A stretch of DNA of 64,000 nt from Dioctria linearis. Its lineage: Eukaryota; Arthropoda; Insecta; Diptera; Asilidae. Location: NCBI GenBank assembly GCA_963930735.1, contig OZ005743.1:61464652-61528651 (forward strand), read 5' to 3'. Of the stretch, positions 22,767 to 34,175 are shown in pieces (the first letter of the stretch is position 1; every line of letters starts with the position of its first letter). The position numbers and the translations under genes were made by a program. The notes under the pieces were generated by a model. It was not told the origin of the DNA, did not search any database, and saw only the letters and a list, made by a program, of their open reading frames with translations.

Positions 22767-22960
22767 AGAATCATACACATCGAAATGTATGTCAACTTCG
22801 GTTTTGATGAGGCATGAATGGAGCTACATGAGTGCCAAACACATCGTCAATGATTTCTTCATAGTGGCTTGCTTAGATGAGTTCGTTGAAAATGTCCGGC
22901 TTATGATTTTCGAGATATTTTGCCGGATTCACCAGTATATCACGTTTAGCATGTTGATTA
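22767..22960 (-). pseudogene. Unrecognised minus-strand coding-like exon with one stop
   Basis: The minus strand reads KRDILVNPAKYLENHKP, then DIFNELI, a stop, and SHYEEIIDDVFGTHVAPFMP before a terminal TGA near 22782. The composition (Pro, Tyr, His, acidic) is unlike the neighbouring AT-rich noise and looks like a genuine C-terminal exon. I do not recognise the family. It lies between two identifiable host-gene fragments. Confidence 0.4.
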
Positions 22961-23146
22961 TCAGAGTGTAATTAGAACTCTCTATCTATCTATCTAACGG
23001 TCTTCGTTAGGGAGTACGGTTCATTGCTCGAATCTTGTCCATGAATGAAAAAAGCAATGGTCATCATCGTCAATTTCAAGTTAATGCTTTCCTTGTGACA
23101 CCCCATCATGACTACATGACAAAATCAATTTTTTTTTATCTTCAAG

Positions 23147-23705
23147 GAAACTGAGGATCTAATAAAATCACTAGTAAAGGATGCCACTTATGAGATAGCG
23201 AAACGATCATGGTTAAAACTTATAAAGGATTACTTGTCCGAGTGATTCACTTGACTTGGTAGTTATTGGTGGAATTAAAGGAAACTGCAAAAGAACTGGA
23301 GTTTATGGAGGTTTTTGTTGACTTGCTACGATACAGAAAATGAGGATTATTAAAGCATTTGCAAAATTGAAGCAGGTAAAGCAATAGTTAATTACTTATG
23401 TGCATGAAAAATTTCTATATTAAATTTAAAATTTCAGGAGTTAGTGATGAAGACTTACAACTCCAGAGGGAATTTTTCAATAACAGGAACGAAATCTAAT
23501 TATGTCTACGATAGTTCAAATGAGCCCACGTTTGACTGCCGGTTTGAGAAATCAACTGTGCCGATCTGTCACTGAGCCTAGTTCATAAAGCTGCCATATG
23601 TCTTATTGATCCTGCTCGTTTTATTCGGATACGTAACACGTGACAACAAATCTAAAGAAAATGATACATCTGCTAACCAAGTTGCAGACATGTATTCAAC
23701 CTGGC
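23147..23705 (+). pseudogene. DNA ligase 1-like fragment, unprocessed pseudogene
   Basis: After an acceptor (TATCTTCAAG) the frame gives KDATYEIAKRSWLKL and KDYLSE, matching the ligase 1 segment around the adenylation domain end. Frames then continue with DSLDLVVIGG, RTGVYGGF and CYDTENEDY, interrupted by stops and shifts. A 62-bp intron (23376-23437, GT...AG) follows, and the next exon starts VSDEDLQLQREFF. Later pieces read CADLSLSLVHKAAICLIDP, FIRI and SKENDTSANQVADMY, which match the OB-fold end. DNA ligase 1 seals nicks during replication. The retained intron indicates a DNA-level duplication, not a retrocopy; multiple lesions make it non-functional. Confidence 0.82.
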
Positions 23706-24246
23706 GTTCATCTATTTTTTTATTCTGCATAATGTCTTCATCACTTTCGTTTTTTTTGTTTGATCGCTCAAATGAAACTTTAAGTAAATTAACTTTAAGT
23801 CATTTTATTAATAGCTAACGAGAGCGTCACTAGTGAATATTTTTCATTTTTGTGATTATGTCTTATGGCTAATTTACATTACTCGAACATTGCTAGAAAA
23901 CAGAGTAAGTAGTTTCCCCTTATCTGAAAATACTTTAGAACGATAAGGACAAAAGATAATCCAGCAAAAGTTTACTGAGTTAAATGTCAAATTCCCCGAC
24001 GAAGGGGAAATTTTACTGCCATAATTAGCCATAAAAAGTTCTAGCCAGAAGTATATTTTATGGCAGTAAATTTTGCTATTATGGCAGCAAACTCATACAT
24101 ATAACTACAAGCGTGTACAAATATAATTGTTTGCACGCAAACAAATTAAATATATTTGAAGCAAGCTTGTAGCTGTCAAATATGTTTTAGATTTTGTTCA
24201 TGTTTGCGATAAATACCCAGAAGAAGATAGCGACAAGGGATGTGTA

Positions 24247-25650
24247 TATTTAATTGAATGGTAATGGCATCGCAGATAGCATCAATAACACTAATGGGTC
24301 ATAATATTCCTCTTGCAACAAAGGCCGTTAGAAATCTTGGTCTCCTCATGGACTCCAATCTCACATGGAAGGAACAAATTAACATGATGTGCGCGCGGGT
24401 GTATCATGGGCTGCGATCCCTCTATGCAGCCTCTCCGCATTTTGATGAGACAACTAGGCTAAGGCTGTTCACTGCCTTAATTTTGCCACACTTCCTTTAT
24501 GGGGATGTCGTCTCATACCCCATTTCGCAGACCGGGTTAAACAAATTATTGAGAGCACTTAGAGCATGTGCAAGATACGTGTTTAATCTTCGAGGAAGAG
24601 CTCATGTTGGACCATTGTTGGATATTCTGATACCGGGGTCACTTCTGTGTATGTATGAGCTTAAAGCCCTAGCGTTTATACATAAGGCTAGACTTGGCCT
24701 TCTGCCAGGCTACGTAAGGAATCGCTTCTCTTGGAGTAGGCGGGACAATAAACGGCTTATCTATCCAAGAACAAACACACAGTTTGGTGGCAAGAGCATA
24801 TTCGCACATGGTGTCACGAGCTGGAATGGATTGTCAGGTGAAATACGGGAGATCAGCTGGCCTGGTGAGTTTATAACGAAAGCCTTAGGCGCTCTCACTT
24901 CTTAAGAAGTTCAATCTTGTACCCTCCTGTGTTATTATCTCAAAACCCAATATACTAGTATCTCAATAGCAAATACTTGCTACATCTTACTTCAGCTATT
25001 GTGTGTTTGCTATTGTGTGTCATCTGTCGAGCTGACTTTCTGTGCCACTCGAAAGTTCATATAATGAACCAAACATAATGGACATAATTTATTGATCTAG
25101 CAATACTAACGTGATACGTTATTCTATTTTTCCATTTTACTTTATTTTGCTGGATATATTTGCTCTACCGAATGCACTTCATCATACTCCTTGGTAATAT
25201 ATTATTTTATACTTTCTTAAGCTCTGTTTTCCAATCCTTGATCGAGCCATATGAATCTTAGTGCCATGTTGGGATTAACTGTATAGGCTGGTGTATTCAT
25301 GTATTGATGGCTAATGATTGGTGATGTGTGATGAATGTTTATGTTATGGCTGTTATTGTTACTGATGTTAGAATCAGTGTCTAGGCTAACATTGGCCTCA
25401 GTACAACTCCGGATAGATCATAATTAATGACTAAGTGGAATTCAACTGTGAAATCTAGAGATTGTTATGACTATATAAGCTGTTAATTTAATTTAATTTA
25501 AACTAATTGAATCCTGTTTAAATTGATATATTGTTTCTTTTGCTATAAATCATGTAAACTAATTGATAAGCTTTATACTGTCGTGGAACCCAGCGTTATA
25601 CGCTGCTTTAAGCAGGGGTTCAAAAAATAAATGCACTTTGACTTTGACTT
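24247..25650 (+). mobile_element. 5'-truncated LINE (CR1/Daphne-like)
   Basis: A single frame (24258-24905, 215 codons) covers the C-terminal part of a non-LTR reverse transcriptase: RNLGLLMDSNLTWKEQI, LRLFTALILPHFLYGDVV and a final helical region. It resembles the end of the full LINE ORF2 at 44550-45105 in layout (LGV...L..LRLR...LL.P.F.YG). About 740 bp of 3' UTR follow and end in a short (TTTGAC)n tail at 25630-25648, as is usual for CR1-type elements. 5' truncation is normal for target-primed insertion. The RT frame itself has no stop, so this insertion is younger than the pseudogenes around it. Confidence 0.85.
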
Positions 25651-25683
25651 TAAAATAATGTAAACTAAACCATATTTTTTTAG

Positions 25684-26585
25684 ATCTCTATGCGGGCATT
25701 GGCAGAGAGGCGGGAATGCCTCAAATAATTGCACTGTACTACGGAATCTCTGAGCTAAATGTGAATTTTTAGGACTGCTAAGTAATTCAAACGCATTCCG
25801 ATTTCTCGCAAAGGATTACAATAACAGAAGCATTACAATGAAAGTCTGTCCGAAAGTGCAAAAGGATCCTATATTTTCTTCCTATCCTGAAATACAATGA
25901 CATTAGAAAAATCGATTTGGAAGAATATAAGTGGATCCAATTCGAGGTGATTATTTTGCAGTTCATTGAATTTATCAAATAATCAAATATTTGAACAATA
26001 TTAAATATATAATAGGCCCGTAATCCTCAAGATACAACCCTTATGATTGATGATATTGTGAAAAACCATAATAGTACTCACGGCTCCATAAGAACATCAT
26101 TTGAATTGGAAAAACCGAGAAAACGGGCCTTGTTTTAACTAAACATATAGATTACATTTTTTTTTTGGTAAAGACTTCGCTTTGTATTTTGGATGGTAGG
26201 ATCTCAAATATGCAGTATGTGGGTTGAGGGAAAGAATTCAGAATAAGTAAGTTTTTAAATATTTTAATTGACATTAAATACCCTAGGAGCTAAAATTTCA
26301 TTACAGAGATTGCTGTTTCATTTGTACCTGGGAGTAAAGGGGCTTCCATATTAAAGCCAACAAATAAATATACCTACTTACATCAGGCCACATCCACGAG
26401 AAGAAAGTGTTGATAGTTTAGGTGCAGGAGACATACTCTGCGGTGCCGTAATATTCACTTTGGCTTCAAATACAGACATTAAAGATGCTGTTGAATTTGG
26501 GAGAAAAATAGTTGGATATCAGTTATCCTTTAATTGGTACGATAATATTAAGAAATTTACTGAAATGTCTCAACATAAAATATAA
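25684..26585 (+). pseudogene. Ketohexokinase-like (pfkB sugar kinase) unprocessed pseudogene
   Basis: Three exon-like pieces are visible. The first (25684-25946) begins after TTTTTTTAG and reads WQRGGNASNNCTVLRNL, a stop, then later KYNDIRKIDLEEYKWIQFE. These match the sugar-binding GGNASN motif and the DLxxYKWIHxE segment of ketohexokinase. The second (about 26167-26246) reads KDFALYFGW with a stop and LKYAVCGLRE. The third (26307-26585) starts after TTACAG, shifts frame once, and contains DSLGAGD, the pfkB anion-hole motif with the catalytic Asp, then DAVEFGRKIVGYQ and a TAA. The enzyme phosphorylates fructose at C1. The N-terminal exon is missing and may have been lost upstream, where a LINE lies. 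Confidence 0.85.
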
Positions 26586-27090
26586 CAGAACATGTTAAAA
26601 TATCGAATTCAATATTTAATTAACGCTCGATTTTATGTATATGGAAATGAAGAACAATTTCATAATTTTAAGGCGTTTCAATATATTTTCTGTATCTACA
26701 TATTTCTTGGATTTTTCTCTTAATACTAATCAGCTTATTCAAATTAGGAGCAAAGCCTATTTCGTGCCAATATTGACTGCGATGTCATTATGTTGCACCA
26801 GAGGCTTGGTTAGTTTAATGGTTCAGGCTTCTTTATTGTTTAACCTGACAATTTGATAAAATGTCACAAGCGACACTTCGCTATAAAAGAGTGGAAAATA
26901 ATGTTTTGACAGTCGACCACCTCTTCCTTTCTTTTCTAATAGTGCAAAGTAATTAGACCGTCTCACTCGCTTTGCCAGTAAAATCGCATGTTCGAGTAAT
27001 GTAAATCAGCCATTAGTTATGTGCTTAATAAACAATATAAAGTGATTAATTTTAATACAGTGCATTAATAATTTTATAATAAATCAATTA
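26586..27090. other. AT-rich stretch up to the gypsy C insertion
   Basis: No coding feature beyond the inverted repeat arm at 26988. It ends in ATAT, the target duplication of the next element. Confidence 0.4.
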
Positions 27091-27093
27091 TAT

Positions 27094-27480
27094 TGATGCG
27101 AGCATGGCCTTTGGTTCGTTATTTAAAACACAATATTAAATAATTAATATATAAGTTCTTTATTAAACTTATCGCCAACACTGTACTTTCAATTATAGCT
27201 ATCTAATTACACTCTTTCGCTTCTTTATTGCTTTCACTTGTTAACACTGCAACGTCTAAGACAAGACTCCCTTTCTTAGTGGTGACAACTGTTATATTTA
27301 TACCGTAGAAACTCTCCGGATCATTCTGGAGTGTTCTATTCCAAAAGCTTCTTGACTGTTCTATTCATTCTTATTCCTGAACCTTCCTGTCGATTACATG
27401 ATCGATTCTCCGAACCTGAAGTCGTTTACTCTCCATTGCCAGTAGATGTCACCAGTTGTCTCTTTCTATTGCACGTAACA
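27094..27480 (-). repeat. 3' LTR of gypsy C
   Basis: Matches 34176-34611 along its length apart from substitutions and a 49-bp deletion after TTCTTTATTAAACTTA. Directly inside it the minus strand carries AAGAAGGGGGCAG, a polypurine tract, at 27481-27494. Confidence 0.93.
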
Positions 27481-27491
27481 CTGCCCCCTTC

Positions 27492-28622
27492 TTAAATTTG
27501 TTCGTCCCGAACAACAGGTGGTCCACGGTCTTGATGCTCGTAGTATTGATACAAGCGGTCCAAATGAACAGTTTTATGCTTGCCTCTTGTGCCACGCTGA
27601 ATCCTGTATACCACGTCATTAATTCTAGTTACTACTGAATACGGTCCTTCCCAGTGTTGTTGCAATTTTGGAGAATGTCCCTTACGTCGTTTCGGGTTGT
27701 AGAGCCAAACACGATCACCTTCGTTAAATCCTGCGGAATTAGCACGTAAGTCATAGAGGGTCTTCATCCGATCAGTATTTGTTGCTAATTTTGTCCTCGT
27801 GGCCTCGTGTACATCAGCTAATTGTTGTTTGAGCTCCGATACGTAGTCTTCTGGTAACTTTTGTTCACCTCTGGGAGTACCGAATTTGAGGTCGCTAGGT
27901 ATATGCATCTCTCTTCCGAATATGACTTTAGCTGGGGTTTGTCCGGTAGTACTATGAATGGCTGATCTATAAGCCATTAGGAATATAGGAATATGTCGAT
28001 CCCAATCGCGTTGACGATAGTCAACTACTTTCTTTAGATGCTCGATCAAAGTTCTGTTGAAGCGCTCTACCATGCCATCAGATTGTGGGTATTGAGGAGT
28101 TGTTCTAGTTTTTCTTATTCCCAACATTTTACACATCTCCTGGAAAGTTCGCGATTCGAAGTTCCGTCCTTGGTCCGAATGAAGTTCGTGAGGCACACCA
28201 AACCTACTAACCCAATTCGTTATTATTTGTTCCGCAACTGTGGTTGCGTCTTGATTAGAGATTGCATAAGCTTCAGGCCATTTATTGAAATAGTCAATGG
28301 CAACTAATATGTAACGGTTACCGCCATCCGTTTCTGGAAAAGGTCCAGCGATATCTATAGCTATCCTTTCAAAGGGGGCTCCGACATTATACTTATGCAT
28401 TTCTCCTCTGCTTCTGTGTTGCGGCCCTTTGCAAGCAGCACAGACAGACATCTGCGGCACCACTCCTCCACATCTTCTCGCATATGTAGCCAATAAAACT
28501 TTTCTCGTATTTTGGAAATGGTTTTGTTCACCCCCAAATGTCCTCCAGAGGTTCCACCGTGCATTTCTTCTGGAACATCTTTGACGTTTGATGCCGGCAT
28601 GACTATCTGAATTCGGAAACAT
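27492..28622 (-). pseudogene. Integrase (gypsy C), core and C-terminal domain
   Basis: The frame holds the second half of the zinc finger (CAACKGPQH), the catalytic core with RIAIDIAGPFPETDGG (first Asp), HELHSDQGRNFES (second Asp) and DGMVERFNRTL (Glu), then the YRSAIHSTTGQTPAKVIFG segment and a GPY/F-type module (HWEGPYSVV) with a basic end. The N-terminal HHCC histidines (GGTSGGHLGVNKT) are in the neighbouring frame 28361-28852, so one frameshift near 28400 separates them. All three catalytic residues are intact. It inserts element cDNA into chromatin. Confidence 0.93.
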
Positions 28623-30475
28623 TCGCCATTAGGTGCTTCCCACTTGCGTTTTAATATACCACATTCAACATGAAGAGAGTACCATTGAGCCCAGTAACTT
28701 TTCAGCTTCTCACTCCGTTTCGAAATATCCTTCCAGTCTGGTCTTTCCATGTCTTCTTTCCAAGCAAGAATAGGTGAAATGTCCGGATCTTCTCGTTGTG
28801 ATGTTCGCAGGTCCTTGTTGTCCCAACCTGTAGATGGTTCCACGGTTACCAACTGTATAGTTGCTGTTGTTTATTTTTCTTCTATTCGGGCGCAATGTTT
28901 GCATTCAAGTTTACATGGACGTCGTGAAAGGGCGTCTGCATTTCCATGGATACGACCTCTTCGGTGTTGTATTTCAAAATCATAAGCCTGGAGTCGCTCT
29001 ATCCATCTCGCCACTTGTCCCTCAGGATTCTTAAACTGCAGAAGCCATTTAAGCGCTGCATGGTCGGTGCGAAGGATGAATTTCTGCCCGTAGGGATATT
29101 TATGAAAATACTCTGTTGAACTTACAATGGCAAGTAGCTCCTTTCTTGTAGCACAATAATTTTTCTCTGACTTTGAAAGTGTTTTGCTATAGTAAGCTAC
29201 TGGAACTCCTTGACCATTCTCCTCCTGAGAAAGCACTGCACCAATACCTTCATTGCTGGCACCCGTGTCTAATATAAATGTTTTTCCCATCCTTGGATAG
29301 TGAAGTACTGGAGCTTCACAGAGCTGTTGCTTCAAATTTTCAAAACTTTCCGACCATATGAACGGCTTTCCCTTTTCGGTAAGTTGATGTAGGCTTCTTG
29401 CTATATCTGCAAAACCTTTCACGAATCGCCTGAAGTAGGTAGCTAATCCAAGAAAACTCCGTAATTGATGTTTGTCCTTTGGAGCTGGCCAATTTTCGAC
29501 GGCTTCTATCTTCTCTGGATCGGTTCTCACAACTTGTGACGAAACTATGTGCCCTAAATATTTAACTTCATTTTTGAATAGAGCATATTTACTCGCACTG
29601 AGCTTCAATTTTGCATCTTTGAGTGTTTAAAGTACGTCCCGTAAGTTGTTTTTATGTTCCATGAATGTCCTTCCGATTACTATTATGTCATCCAAATAGA
29701 CAAGACATGTTTTCCAGGTTAAACCACGTGGAACACATTCCATTAGTCGTTCGAATGCGGCTGGAGCATTACATAACCCAAATGGCATTACTTTGAATTG
29801 CCATAAGCCACTGCCAACTGAGAAAGCAGTTTTCTCTCGGTCCTCGGGATGTGTTTCCACTTGCCAGTAACCACTCTTCATATCCAGCGTGGAAAACCAT
29901 TGCGCTCCGGAAAGGGTATCCAATGTGTCATCAATCCTTGGTAATGGATAGCTATCTTTTCTCGTCACGTTATTTAGTTGCCGGTAGTCTACACAGAATC
30001 GGGTGCTGCCATCCTTCTTCCTAACCAGAACAACCGGCGATGTCCAAGGGCTGTTAGATTCCTCTATGATGCCTTGTTTCTTCATGGAGTTCATCATGTC
30101 TGCAACTTCTGGTTGTTTGGCTAATGGCAATCTTCGTGGTGTCTGTCGAATGGGTCTGGAATCTCCTGTATCGATTCGATGCTGGATAAGATTTGTTTTA
30201 CCATAGTCATCATCATACATTGCAAATAATTCCGAAAATTCATCGATCACCTCTTTGGCATCGTTGTATTGTTGTTCACTTAAGGCACTGGACGAAAGAA
30301 GTTTCTGAACCTGTTGGGTAGTAGCTGGTATAGGTTTTGTTTCCTTGACATTGATAGCATTATCCAAATTGACGATTTGGTAAACGGGTTCACAATTTCC
30401 AATTATAGCACCTTCTTTTAGTTGTGCCTCATTTTCGGATGTGTTAAGCACTCTGACTGGAATTGTAGTCTCCAA
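28361..30475 (-). pseudogene. Reverse transcriptase, RNase H and linker (gypsy C)
   Basis: The piece 29627-30475 shows SPWTSPVVLVRKKDGSTRFC, FSTLDMKSGYWQVETH (catalytic Asp), FGLCNAPAAFERLM and the YLDD box. After one in-frame TAA (29627-29629) the same frame continues into KYLGHIVSSQVV, the thumb FLGLATYFRRFVKGFAD and RNase H with FILDTGASNEGIGAVLSQ, KELLAIV and ILRTDHAALKWLL, ending near 28871 with another in-frame stop. Beyond it the zinc-finger region of integrase begins. Only these two stops break a protein of about 700 residues. Confidence 0.93.
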
Positions 30476-30479
30476 TTTT

Positions 30480-31345
30480 TGTGAGTTTGTAATCGTTGCC
30501 CTATATAGTCTGGTTGCCGTTACTTTTGGAGCTCAACTTATTAAAGATGGAGTGCTCGATCCAGGGTTCTTTTCTCTCTCCATCTTTATCAATTTTCATT
30601 TTTAATCTCTTCATCAGGTCATTGAATAATTATCTTAATGGATTGCGTTATTTTCAATATATCTAAGGAAAATTTTCTCATATATTTAAACAAGAGTATC
30701 ACTCCCATTTTTTATAGAGCATTGATTTCCGATTCACCGACACTTAACTCTCTTCGCATTAATATTTCTAACAAGTTAAGGCAGTCCACATAAGCCCCGC
30801 CAAAAAAGTATGGCATTGCGTTACCGCCATGTTTATTTTCATGGACTACAAAAATATGTAAGAATTTTTGTGCAACAAATCGTTTGAATACCGTAATAAT
30901 TTTTCCGACAAGTTTAATTAATTAGGCTGTAATTACGCCGCGCCGGTCAGACCTAAAGTTATGATTTTCATTTCTCAAATCACCTAATTCGACCCTTTAA
31001 GGGTCGCCATACTTGACTTGGATCATCTCCCGTTATATGTGGTTTTGGGAGGCCAACAACAATGACGTTCCACTAAACCGTCCTTCCAGCAAGCATCAAT
31101 GGTGTGGTTTAAAGACGCTTCCAAAACGAACAGTGGGAGTTGGACTGGGCGTATACGTATCTCAAGCTGAGGTATCGCCATAAAAGAATGCACCAATACC
31201 TGTATTAAAAGAACCATAAATGGCTCAACCATCAATATCATCTCGGATAGTCAAGCCGCTCTCAAGGCTTTAAAGCCTTTCACTATTAAGTCAAGTATAG
31301 TATGGGAGTGTCTGCAAACCCTTAAGAACTTATCTACCTTCTGCC
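30480..31345 (+). mobile_element. Insertion with a LINE RNase H fragment inside gypsy C
   Basis: This block interrupts the protease-RT linker of gypsy C. Its right part (31093-31345) reads in plus direction as an RNase H domain: VWFKDASKTNS, then after a one-base shift GVGLGVYVSQAEVSP, and IISDSQAALKALKP with the catalytic Asp. This RNase H form (SDSQAAL) belongs to I/R1/LOA-type LINEs. The left part (30480-31090) is non-coding and AT-rich. Neither a full RT nor a tail is present and target duplications are unclear. Confidence 0.68.
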
Positions 31346-31432
31346 TTCACTAAAGTCTTGCCAACGATGATGTTCGATGTAACTTTTGTGGGGTTAGGCT
31401 CCACCAGATAGAATCGGCAGGTCCCGATGTCA

Positions 31433-31936
31433 TCAGCAAGCTTTGTCCATATTAGTATCTCGGAGCATGGTGAAAGAGTAATATTTTCGCAAACCATCGT
31501 CCTTACTTTCGCAGGATGATCTGCTTCTTCTCCTAGTTTCATAGGAATTTATATGTTCCCATATTTGAGAATCCGCTCTCCGACATTCAGATTTATATTT
31601 TATTCCAAGAATACATTCATCCATTATATCTGAAACCAGTAAAGTGTGAGGAAATAGTAGTTCGCCTAGTTGAACATCTAAAGTTATTTCTCCAAACACT
31701 TGTGCTGCTGCTCCAGTTGCTGTTCTTAGTAGATATTTGGTGGTGTTGTGAAGCCATTGGTTCTTAACAAGATCTGCTCTAATAATTGATTTTGAAGCTC
31801 CAGTATCGATAGTAACTGCGCAGTCATTTTTTCCTACACTTCCATATATAACAAGACTGCTATTATTTCTCTGTAACTGACTTACTTGTATGATGACTTC
31901 GGGGCTGTCGATTCCACCAACCAACTTCTGCCCCAC
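31433..31936 (-). pseudogene. Aspartic protease (gypsy C)
   Basis: The retropepsin motif CAVTIDTGASKSIIR sits about 40 residues in, followed by a flap-like segment and the HTLLVSDIMDECILGIKY region. Its continuation into the protease-RT linker (VCENITLSPCSE, KVTSNIIVGKTLVKA, 31330-31542) is in a shifted frame and is then cut by an insertion at about 31345. The protease matures Gag-Pol. Confidence 0.88.
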
Positions 31937-31989
31937 GAAGTTGGTTTTTACTAGTTTTCCGACTGCTCAAGAGGAGAGACGATGCGACT

Positions 31990-34026
31990 AGTCGCTGCTT
32001 GATATCTAGTCTCTACACGAATTGCTTGTTCCCTGGCTCGACATCTTTGGCATTCTTCTTTCCCCTCTTCTTCTGCTGATTCCACTCGTCGACGTTTTCT
32101 GCAGTCTCTTTGAAGGTGCCCTGGTCTATTACAATTCCAGCATCGAAGGACACCACGTAAAGGCGGGCTCTGTGATGATTACACTCTGTTACAAGTACAT
32201 TCTACCACTGAAATTTCTCTCACTCGTACTGCACTCCGTGAAGCTTGTCTGGCGGATTCATACGCTAATGCATAGGCTAGTGCTTCTGCTATTGAACTCT
32301 TTCCTGCTAGCGTTAATGATTGTTGTAAATTTTGATCTGTAATAGCGTTCACAAATGCCTTCGTCGCCACTTCATTGAGAAAATCCGCATTCACGCTGGA
32401 GTATGACAGATGCGCTAATCTTTCTACATCTGCCTGCAGTTGTTGTAGTGATTCGCCATGTTTTTGAATCCTGTTGCGCAACTGTAGGCAATATACTTGC
32501 TGCATGTGCTCATCTCCGTAACGTAATTCTATCGCCTGTACTAATGAAGAGTAATTACGTTGATTTTCAATCGGTACAGTTTGTAAGAGTTCTGACGCAG
32601 GACCTAGAAGGTCTAACACCAGAGCTATAGCTTTGTCTTCATCATTCCATCCATTTACCTCTGAAGCTGCCTCGAATTGTCTCTTGAAGATATGCCACGA
32701 ATTTTGTCCATCAAATATGGGAGGTTTCATTCTACCTGCACCGGATATTTCAGTTGCTACGCTTAGAGGCTGACGATGCTTTATTCTTCCCAGATCTGAT
32801 TTAAAACTGTCAAGCTGCTCGGTGACTTTTTGTTGAGCTTCCGCCACTTCCTGCTCGATTCCTTTAATTTTCAAATTTTGTTCATCTAATGAGTTTTTCA
32901 GGAAAATCTTCTGTTCCTCCAAACGAGTTTCTAGACAATTCTCCAGAGAGATCTTTTGTTCGTTCAAACGGGTTTCCACAGATTTCTTTTGTTCCTCAAA
33001 ATCAATCTTTTGTTCATCAAAACGGGCTTCCATAGATTTCTTTTGTTCCTCGAGAGAATTCTTTTGTTCGTCGAGAGAATTCTTTTGTTCGTCCATAGCA
33101 CTGACTTATAACAATGGACTGAGCGATTTGCTATTTCATGTGGCACAAAAAATATTGTGTTTCTGTATATCACCGTTAGAGCACCCTTTAAAACGACTAC
33201 AAAAAAACATGTAAAACTCGACCAATCAGATGAAATTTTACATCCGAAAATCGAATTAAATTAAAAAAATATATTTTCTTGTGCCCAAGTGATTTTTTAA
33301 TCGCTTATAAGGAATTAAGCTCATTCCGGCTTTAATTTTCAAAAGTTATTCTTAACTGAATCCTGCTTATGGGCAAGAGAGACGGAGCATGGTAAACACT
33401 ATCTTTACCTTATTCGTTCTGCGGTGATTGCATCTGTAACCAACATAACAGCATCAAATGGCATAAGCAAACATTCCTGAATGCAATATTTTGTGTTGGT
33501 AGCTCCAACTCTGCCATAGGGCGAAAGAGAGAACTATAAAACTTGTGCCATGCTTTCCTATAGGAAAATGACAATACGCTCAGTCCATTGTTATAAGTCA
33601 GTGGTCCATAGATTTCTTCTGTTCATCTAAACGTGATTCCAGAGAATTCTTTTGTTCCTCGAGAGAATTCTTTTGTTCGTCGAGAGAATTCTTTTGTTCG
33701 TCCATAGATTTCTTCTGTTCATCTAAACGTGATTCCAGCGAATTCTTTTGTTCCTCGAGAGAATTCTTTTGTTCATCAAAACGGGCTTCCATTTTGCTCA
33801 TTAAAGTACTCAAAAGCTGTTCCGTTTTCATCTCAGGCTCTTCTTCAAATTCGGTTCCTTCCAAGTTCTCTTCGAAAACAAATGTCTCAGGATTCTTTCC
33901 TTCCGCTATCAAAGCTTGTCTAAGTCGCTCGACTAGAACTTTCTTTGTACCTGTCGTTTGTAATGAGCGGTTCCCTAGCTCCACTTTCAAATCCTGTATT
34001 CGAAGCTCCTCCACTTTGCGCCCCAT
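31990..34026 (-). pseudogene. Gag with SAP domain, coiled coil, capsid and CCHC (gypsy C)
   Basis: The N-terminus (from ATG at 34026) carries a SAP-like helix-extension-helix, LRIQDLKVELGNRSLQTTG then KKVLVERLRQAL, a fold that usually binds DNA or RNA. A long coiled coil follows, made of repeats of the type DEQKNSLEEQKNSLE. A 505-bp MITE (33099-33603) splits this coil. After it the coil continues to about 32870, then a capsid region PPIFDGQNSWHIFKRQFEAA and DLLGPASELLQTVP. The frame ends at 32179; the CCHC knuckle CWNCNRPGHLQRDC lies after a shift near 32130. SAP in a Gag is unusual but has been seen in some gypsy-type elements, as I recall. Confidence 0.88.
33099..33603. mobile_element. 505-bp hAT-type MITE
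   Basis: The ends are perfect 27-bp inverted repeats starting CACTGACTTATAACAATGG. The element is flanked by an exact 8-bp duplication GTCCATAG (33091-33098 and 33604-33611). An 8-bp target duplication with CA-starting termini is the hallmark of hAT transposons. There is no transposase inside, so it moved in trans. Removing it with one duplication copy would join the two halves of the Gag coiled coil. Confidence 0.93.
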
Positions 34027-34175
34027 TACTGTAGTAATTCGCTCACAGTTGAATATAAATTATTTTCCAGAACTTTTAAAATTTAACGCAATTACACAAA
34101 ATTAATCACACTTTTAATTTTTCAGTCAATTTCCACCACTTTATTTCTCAAATATATTTCACTTCTGACACTAGT

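Larger units (their letters stand above)
23867..27011. repeat. 24-bp inverted repeat pair enclosing 3.1 kb
   Basis: The left arm 23867-23890 (GGCTAATTTACATTA...) and right arm 26988-27011 are reverse complements with one mismatch in 24 bp. Just outside them lie similar direct sequences, TTATGTCTT on the left and TTATGTGCTT on the right, though the right one is offset by 3 bp. They enclose a LINE fragment and the ketohexokinase pseudogene. They may be transposon ends; a transposase is not present inside. Confidence 0.55.

Noticed and set aside
24258..24905. The open RT frame was considered as a possible host gene.
   Set aside because: Its motifs and the (TTTGAC)n tail are those of a 5'-truncated LINE.
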